DNA of 10,210 bases from RGIG4140 sp045655105 (GTDB taxonomy: Bacteria > Pseudomonadota > Alphaproteobacteria > CAAHEQ01 > UBA3637): positions 1 to 10,210 of the forward strand of contig JAZOOQ010000068.1 in assembly GCA_045655105.1 (NCBI GenBank). The letters run 5' to 3'. Positions within the stretch are counted from its first letter, which is position 1, and every line of letters starts with the position of its first letter. The translations under genes were made by a program, and so were the position numbers. This document shows positions 6,543 to 10,210 of this stretch, in pieces. Under the pieces are notes generated by a model. The model did not search any database, was not told where the DNA came from, and saw nothing but the letters and a program-made list of their open reading frames with translations.

Positions 6543-7936
6543 GATTAAATCTTATTCATGAAATTTTAGGAAAAGGCAATATAGAGGTGATTAAATCGCT
6601 TTTGGATCAAGGGGCGCTTGATGATCCTCAAGATCCAAAGGATAGTAGCCCGTTAGAATTTGCGATTTTTATGGGGTATAAAGATATTGTTGAGCTTTTG
6701 CTTGATTATGGAGAGGATATTGATTTTGTTTCAAAAGAAGACAGAACGCCGTTGATGCAAGCTGTTTATTGGGGTAAAGAAGAAATAACGCAATTGCTGA
6801 TTGATCGCGGGGCTTTTATTAATAAATCGGCCGATCGGTGGAGCGAAAATGTTTTTAAATATACGTTTAGTAAATCCAATTACTCTATTTTAAAATCATT
6901 ACTTGAGGCGGGTTTTGATTTAAATCGATTGGATAATTATGACATAGCGAGTCATGCGATGATGTTTGATGAAAAAGTTTTGAAACTTTTGTTTGAACAA
7001 GGGCTTTATTTAGATGAGAAAGATAAAAGATTTTTTGATCTTTGTACCAACGCATGGCTTTATAAAAAATTGCCAATGTTAAAGAAACGAGCCAAACTTT
7101 TTAAAGAATATAATGATCAAAAAGGGTTGAAGCCTCTTCCATGGTATAAAAGATTTTTTTCTTATGCGGGGAAAAGAGAAGTTTTTGAAGCCGTTCAATT
7201 AGGGCAAACAAAAAAATTAAAAACCATTTTAAAAAACAATGAATTAGATGATCAATTAAAGCTTGAACTTCTTTATGAAGCCATTAAACGAAATCAATAT
7301 CAAGTGGCGCACTTGCTGATTGAAGAAAAGGCACCTTTATATGATAAAGAAAATGAAAAGATGAGCCCTTTGTTATATGCCATTGAAAAGAGGCGCAACT
7401 TGATTGCTTTATTATTAATTGACAAGAACGCTGATATTCACTTTAAAGCTAAAGGCGATAAGGAAACCCTTCTTTTTAAAGCGGTTCAAAAACTTGAAGT
7501 TTGCGTGATGGATAAGTTATTAGAAAAAGGCGCACCCATTAATGAAGGCAATGGCTGCCTTTCGCCTTTAATGAAGGCTGTTCAACAAAAAAGAGGGAAT
7601 CATTTTAATTATTTAGTTGAAATGAAAGCAAATTTGGATTTGCAAGATGAAGAGGGGAATACCCCTTTGATGAAAGCCATTGAAAATGGGTTTATAATTG
7701 GCGCTCAAACATTAATTTTTGAAGGCGCTGATATGCTTATTAAAAATAAGGCAGGGGAAGATGCTTATCAAATAGCCATGAAAAAAGGCAATATATCTTT
7801 GGCAAAATTAATTCGAAAACAGTTAACCGAAAAATTAAAGACCCAACAAAAAAAGGCTCAAGTTATTCAAACGCATCAAGGTCAAGCGCCTGTTATTTTG
7901 ATGATGAAAAATGAAAAACAACGCCAAAAAGGATAA
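6533..7936 (+). CDS. ank8: two-block ankyrin protein, paralogue of ank6, 467 aa
   Basis: ATG 6533 has the same leader as ank6 (AAAAGGG at 6517-6523, 9-nt spacer). The domain order matches ank6: first ANK block at residues 1-162 (SSPLEFAIFMG, RTPLMQAVYWG), linker at about 165-212 containing YNDQKGLKPLPWYKR (193-207), second block at 213-407 (MSPLLYAIEKR, LSPLMKAVQQK, NTPLMKAIENG), and the family terminal repeat from 408 (EDAYQIAMKKG). The tail ends in MMKNEKQRQKG: the last eight residues are shared with ank9, and the preceding MKNE recalls ank5 and ank7. Divergence from ank6 is considerable through most of the gene although the boundary just upstream is 97% identical, so the upstream block has been homogenised or duplicated separately. 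Soluble, no catalytic motif; partner unknown. Confidence 0.94.
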   Translation: MATRLNLIHEILGKGNIEVIKSLLDQGALDDPQDPKDSSPLEFAIFMGYKDIVELLLDYGEDIDFVSKEDRTPLMQAVYWGKEEITQLLIDRGAFINKSADRWSENVFKYTFSKSNYSILKSLLEAGFDLNRLDNYDIASHAMMFDEKVLKLLFEQGLYLDEKDKRFFDLCTNAWLYKKLPMLKKRAKLFKEYNDQKGLKPLPWYKRFFSYAGKREVFEAVQLGQTKKLKTILKNNELDDQLKLELLYEAIKRNQYQVAHLLIEEKAPLYDKENEKMSPLLYAIEKRRNLIALLLIDKNADIHFKAKGDKETLLFKAVQKLEVCVMDKLLEKGAPINEGNGCLSPLMKAVQQKRGNHFNYLVEMKANLDLQDEEGNTPLMKAIENGFIIGAQTLIFEGADMLIKNKAGEDAYQIAMKKGNISLAKLIRKQLTEKLKTQQKKAQVIQTHQGQAPVILMMKNEKQRQKG

Positions 7937-7941
7937 ATGAA

Positions 7942-8862
7942 ATGGATGGGTTTTTATCAACTTTTTTAACAAATCTTTTTCATCCGTGGAATCCAAAAAA
8001 CCTGATGAAACTTCTTGAAAAAAATAAAGAAGAAAAAGTGTTAAAGGGCGTGAAATATGGCAAATTATTGCCAGATACCTTTCTTTTAAATCAAGAAACC
8101 TTATTGACATATGCTATTAAAAATAAAAAATTAAAATTGCTTAATGGGTTGATTGAATGGGGCGCTGATGTGAATAAACAAAATAAAATGGGTGAAAAAC
8201 CCATTGAAATTGCCATTCAAATGAAATATCCAGAAGCAGGCAAAGCGTTGCTTAAAAAAGGGGTGTCTCTTAAAAATCTTGATCCAAAATTATTTCATAA
8301 AGCCATTGAAAGTTTTTTTGATTTAAGCATTTATTTGATGGTGGATTCTAATCCTGAATTATTAGAGGTAACAAATGAGTTGGGGCAATCTCCCTTAATG
8401 AAAGCTATTCTTTTAAATCGCATAGAAGTTGCGAAAGATTTGATTAATTGGGGCGTTGATTTAAATTATCAAGATAACAATCAAGAAACAGCCTTGATGA
8501 AAGCCATTCAAATCCAAAATAAAGAAATGGTTTACTTGTTGCTTTCAAGTGGGGCTCAGGTGGATATGGCTGATAACAAGCAAGAAACGGCGCTTCAAAA
8601 GGCTGTTTTGAACGAAAATGAAGAAATCACCTTGCTTTTATTAGATTTTGGGGCTGATGCATTAATTGAAAATAAAAATGGTGTGGATTCATATAATTTA
8701 GCCATGAAGCAAGGAAAAATTAAATTGGCTAAAGCCATTAAAAAAAGGGTGGCAGAACGGTTAAATGAAATAAAACTTAAAAATCAGTTGACGCAACCTA
8801 TTTTATCAAACAAAGCGAAAAAGATTTTATTTTTTAATGAAAAACAACGTCAAAAAGGATAA
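7942..8862 (+). CDS. ank9: ankyrin-repeat protein, last gene of the array, 306 aa
   Basis: ATG 7942 is 5 bp after the ank8 stop; AAAAGGA (7927-7933) abuts that stop and gives an 8-nt spacer. Residues 1-18 are hydrophobic and aromatic (MDGFLSTFLTNLFHPW), too short and uncharged for a clear signal peptide. Residues 20-49 are the degenerate N-cap module also seen in ank2 and ank7. ANK repeats lie at about 50-83, 84-116, 117-147 (poor match), 148-180, 181-213 and 214-246, with several QETAL(M/Q)KA openings. The family terminal repeat starts at 247 but reads VDSYNLAMKQG, with Ser in place of the Ala found in the other members. The tail ends in NEKQRQKG, as in ank8. It is followed by a gap and a new promoter, so this is probably the last gene of the operon. 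Confidence 0.94.
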   Translation: MDGFLSTFLTNLFHPWNPKNLMKLLEKNKEEKVLKGVKYGKLLPDTFLLNQETLLTYAIKNKKLKLLNGLIEWGADVNKQNKMGEKPIEIAIQMKYPEAGKALLKKGVSLKNLDPKLFHKAIESFFDLSIYLMVDSNPELLEVTNELGQSPLMKAILLNRIEVAKDLINWGVDLNYQDNNQETALMKAIQIQNKEMVYLLLSSGAQVDMADNKQETALQKAVLNENEEITLLLLDFGADALIENKNGVDSYNLAMKQGKIKLAKAIKKRVAERLNEIKLKNQLTQPILSNKAKKILFFNEKQRQKG

Positions 8863-8922
8863 AATTAATAAAAATAAATTGTTTTTTTTCTCTATAAAAT
8901 TCAAACACTTTTCTTTAATTCG

Positions 8923-8951
8923 TTGACGAAATAAGGTAAATATGATATAAT
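8923..8951 (+). promoter_or_regulatory. Sigma-70-type promoter for ank10
   Basis: A -35 box TTGACG (8923-8928, one mismatch to TTGACA) and a perfect -10 box TATAAT (8946-8951) are separated by exactly 17 bp. Transcription would start near 8957-8959, leaving a leader of about 22 nt before the ank10 ATG. Position, spacing and box quality together make this the best-supported regulatory site in the window. It would make ank10 independent of the upstream array. Confidence 0.85.
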
Positions 8952-8968
8952 AGAAAAGATTTAAATTT

Positions 8969-8974
8969 GGAGGG
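8969..8974 (+). promoter_or_regulatory. Strong Shine-Dalgarno of ank10
   Basis: GGAGGG lies 5 nt before the ATG at 8980. It fixes the start: the ATG at 8975 is directly adjacent to the site, is in another frame, and reaches a stop at its third codon. It is a stronger site than most in the array, which use AAGG or AAAGGG types. Confidence 0.85.
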
Positions 8975-8979
8975 ATGAG

Positions 8980-10210
8980 ATGAAAAATCAAGAAACATTA
9001 AATAAGTCATTATTACTTGCCGTTCAGATGGGGAATTTAAAAGCCGTTCAAAAAGCATTGAACGAGGGGGCTGATATTGATTTTCAAGGCGAAAATGGTC
9101 AAACAGCTTTGATGCGCGCCATTTTAAATCAAAAAGAAGAAGTGTTTAATTTATTGCTTTTTGAAAATGCCAATGTGAATCTTCAAGATAAAGAGGGCAA
9201 AACGGCGTTGATGATGGCTTATCAAATGGGGTTAACTGATTTTATAGAAGAATTAAAATTAAAAGGCGCTGATGAAAAGATTAAAGATATTCATGGATAT
9301 ACGGCTAAAGATTATGAATTAGAAGAAGCTGTTGGCCTGCCAGAACCTGTGAGCATTGAAAAGAAAAAGGCTCAAAAATTATTGATGGAATCTATTTTAA
9401 TAGAATCGAAAGAAGGCATTGATATTGCTTTAAAAAATGGCGCTGATCTTGAATATCAAAATTTTGAAGGGGAGGAAGGAACGCCCTTGCTTTTTGCTTT
9501 GAAAAAAGGCAATGTTCAAATTATTTCATATTTGATGGAGCGTGGCGCAAAAGCTGATGAAGAAATGGCTAAAATTGCTGCTAAAGATGGAAATACGGCT
9601 GCTTTAGATGAATTAACAAAAAGGGGTAAACAATTTTTTAGCCCAGAAGTTCAAAAGCTTTTATTTAGAAGTCATCTTTCACCTGCTGTTCAAAGTATGA
9701 TTCAAGAATATGAAGAAACGAAAGGCGATTTAGAGGGCAAATCATTAGAAGAAATTCAAGTGGCTGTTACTCAAGCACAAGAGCAAAAACAAAAAGAAGA
9801 AGTGGCTAAAGTTGAAGCCAAGCAAGAAGAGATTAAAAAAGAACAAGCCGAAAAAGAAGAGCTTCAAAAACAAGAGCAAAAGAAAGAAGAAGAACAAAAA
9901 CAAAAAGAAGAAAAAGAAGCTCAAGAAGAGCAAAAAGAAGAAAGCAAAAACGAAGAAAAATCGCCTGTTTTAGAGGCGATGAACACCGCCCTTGTTAAAA
10001 AATGTAAAGTTTTTTACGAGGAAAAATTACCTGTTTTATGGGTGATGAACACTGTTTTGGCTTTAAAGCAAGCGCATGAAGTGTTAGAAATTGCATCAAA
10101 AACGGGCATTAAAATCAAAGAGGGCGAAGAAGTTCAATTAACATCAACTTTGGCGGCTCAAATGATGCGCATGGCCAAACAAAAAGCCTTGAATGAAAAA
10201 GAAGAAACAG
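8980..10210 (+). CDS. ank10: ankyrin/charged-helix protein, 5' part (3' end outside window)
   Basis: The frame runs from ATG 8980 to the window edge without a stop (410 codons). Residues 8-40, 41-73 and 74-106 are ANK repeats (GQTALMRAI, GKTALMMAYQMG). After GYTAKDYELEEAV, a divergent ANK-like region covers about 130-200 (NGADLEYQN, GTPLLFALKKG). Residues about 258-327 are almost entirely Glu, Lys, Gln and Ala, predicting a long charged helix, either a coiled coil or a stable single helix. From 328 the sequence is mixed, with an internal 14-residue near-repeat (325-338 and 347-360, PVLxxMNTxL), then Met- and Ala-rich helix-like sequence. The DAYxxAM terminal repeat of ank1 to ank9 is absent in the visible part. 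Its own promoter and architecture suggest a different role, perhaps oligomerisation or a spacer joining an ANK head to a C-terminal domain. Function unknown. Confidence 0.93.
   Translation, partial: MKNQETLNKSLLLAVQMGNLKAVQKALNEGADIDFQGENGQTALMRAILNQKEEVFNLLLFENANVNLQDKEGKTALMMAYQMGLTDFIEELKLKGADEKIKDIHGYTAKDYELEEAVGLPEPVSIEKKKAQKLLMESILIESKEGIDIALKNGADLEYQNFEGEEGTPLLFALKKGNVQIISYLMERGAKADEEMAKIAAKDGNTAALDELTKRGKQFFSPEVQKLLFRSHLSPAVQSMIQEYEETKGDLEGKSLEEIQVAVTQAQEQKQKEEVAKVEAKQEEIKKEQAEKEELQKQEQKKEEEQKQKEEKEAQEEQKEESKNEEKSPVLEAMNTALVKKCKVFYEEKLPVLWVMNTVLALKQAHEVLEIASKTGIKIKEGEEVQLTSTLAAQMMRMAKQKALNEKEET
9952..10059 (+). repeat. Internal 14-residue near-repeat in ank10
   Basis: 9952-9993 (EEKSPVLEAMNTAL) and 10018-10059 (EEKLPVLWVMNTVL) align without gaps at a 66-bp offset, and the DNA is also similar. 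The unit sits immediately after the charged helix. Confidence 0.8.

Larger units (their letters stand above)
8863..8979 (+). other. Intergenic region between the ank array and ank10
   Basis: This 117-bp spacer is the only gap above 24 bp in the window. It is very AT-rich, with an eight-T run at 8882-8889. I see no GC-rich stem before the T-run, so a classical intrinsic terminator is not supported, and any transcript end here would need another mechanism. The right half carries the promoter and Shine-Dalgarno of ank10. No small open frame with a convincing ribosome-binding site is seen. Confidence 0.8.

Noticed and set aside
7937..7969. ATG at 7937 overlapping the ank8 stop as an alternative start for ank9
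   Set aside because: It is in another frame and stops after ten codons; ATG 7942 opens the 306-codon frame with a well-spaced AAAAGGA.
304..8862. TGA-recoding (genetic code 4) because every visible stop is TAA
   Set aside because: Trp is encoded by TGG and no frame needs read-through of TGA; nine TAA stops are expected often enough in AT-rich DNA.
8863..8892. Possible intrinsic terminator at the T-run 8882-8889 after ank9
   Set aside because: Only a weak A-T pairing precedes the T-run; there is no GC-containing stem.
9745..9933. Minus-strand frame rich in Phe and Leu resembling a membrane peptide
   Set aside because: It is the reverse complement of the Glu/Lys/Gln-rich helix codons (GAA, AAA, CAA read as TTC, TTT, TTG). 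It has no ribosome-binding context of its own.
1..10210. CRISPR array, tRNA or rRNA genes, insertion sequence ends or transposase
   Set aside because: The only periodicity is the 99-bp ANK coding period. I saw no short palindromic repeats with unique spacers, no RNA-gene signature, and no transposase-like frame or terminal inverted repeats.

Overview
The window holds ten co-directional (+ strand) protein-coding genes, every one an ankyrin-repeat (ANK) protein. I label them ank1 to ank10 by position only; I recognise no named gene. The DNA is AT-rich and bacterial in organisation: genes lie 2-24 bp apart, each starts with ATG behind a purine-rich Shine-Dalgarno sequence, and all nine visible stops are TAA. 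The predicted proteins are rich in Lys, Asn, Asp, Glu and Gln and show no signal peptide or membrane helix, so they look like soluble proteins. A dense family of ANK genes in a low-GC genome suggests a host-associated bacterium (endosymbiont, intracellular or gut-associated), but nothing here fixes the taxon.

Layout: ank1 (1-301) is the 3' end of a gene that begins before the window. ank2 (304-1245), ank3 (1249-2538), ank4 (2549-3187), ank5 (3211-4437), ank6 (4462-5868), ank7 (5879-6508), ank8 (6533-7936) and ank9 (7942-8862) follow with almost no spacers and probably form one long operon whose promoter lies upstream of the window. A 117-bp gap (8863-8979) then carries a near-consensus sigma-70 promoter, and ank10 (8980 to beyond 10210) begins a new transcription unit. 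It encodes a different architecture: degenerate ANK repeats, a long Lys/Glu/Gln-rich helix, and a C-terminal region that runs off the window.

The locus looks like a family still being remodelled by recombination. ank1 and ank2 share a 180-bp stretch with 4 mismatches. The end of ank5, the spacer and the first codons of ank6 recur as a 322-bp block with about 10 mismatches at the end of ank7 and start of ank8. ank7 is a mosaic of an ank2-like front and an ank5 tail. ank6 and ank8 are full-length paralogues with two ANK blocks around a shared non-ANK linker. ank1 to ank9 all end in the same special last repeat (DAYxxAM, or DSY in ank9) followed by a short polar tail, which defines the family.

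Function is not decided by the sequence. ANK stacks bind proteins. The two readings I find most plausible are a bank of diversifying host-directed effectors, or a bank of cytosolic binding (immunity-type) proteins. No enzyme domain, toxin, secretion apparatus, tRNA, rRNA, CRISPR or mobile-element gene is visible.
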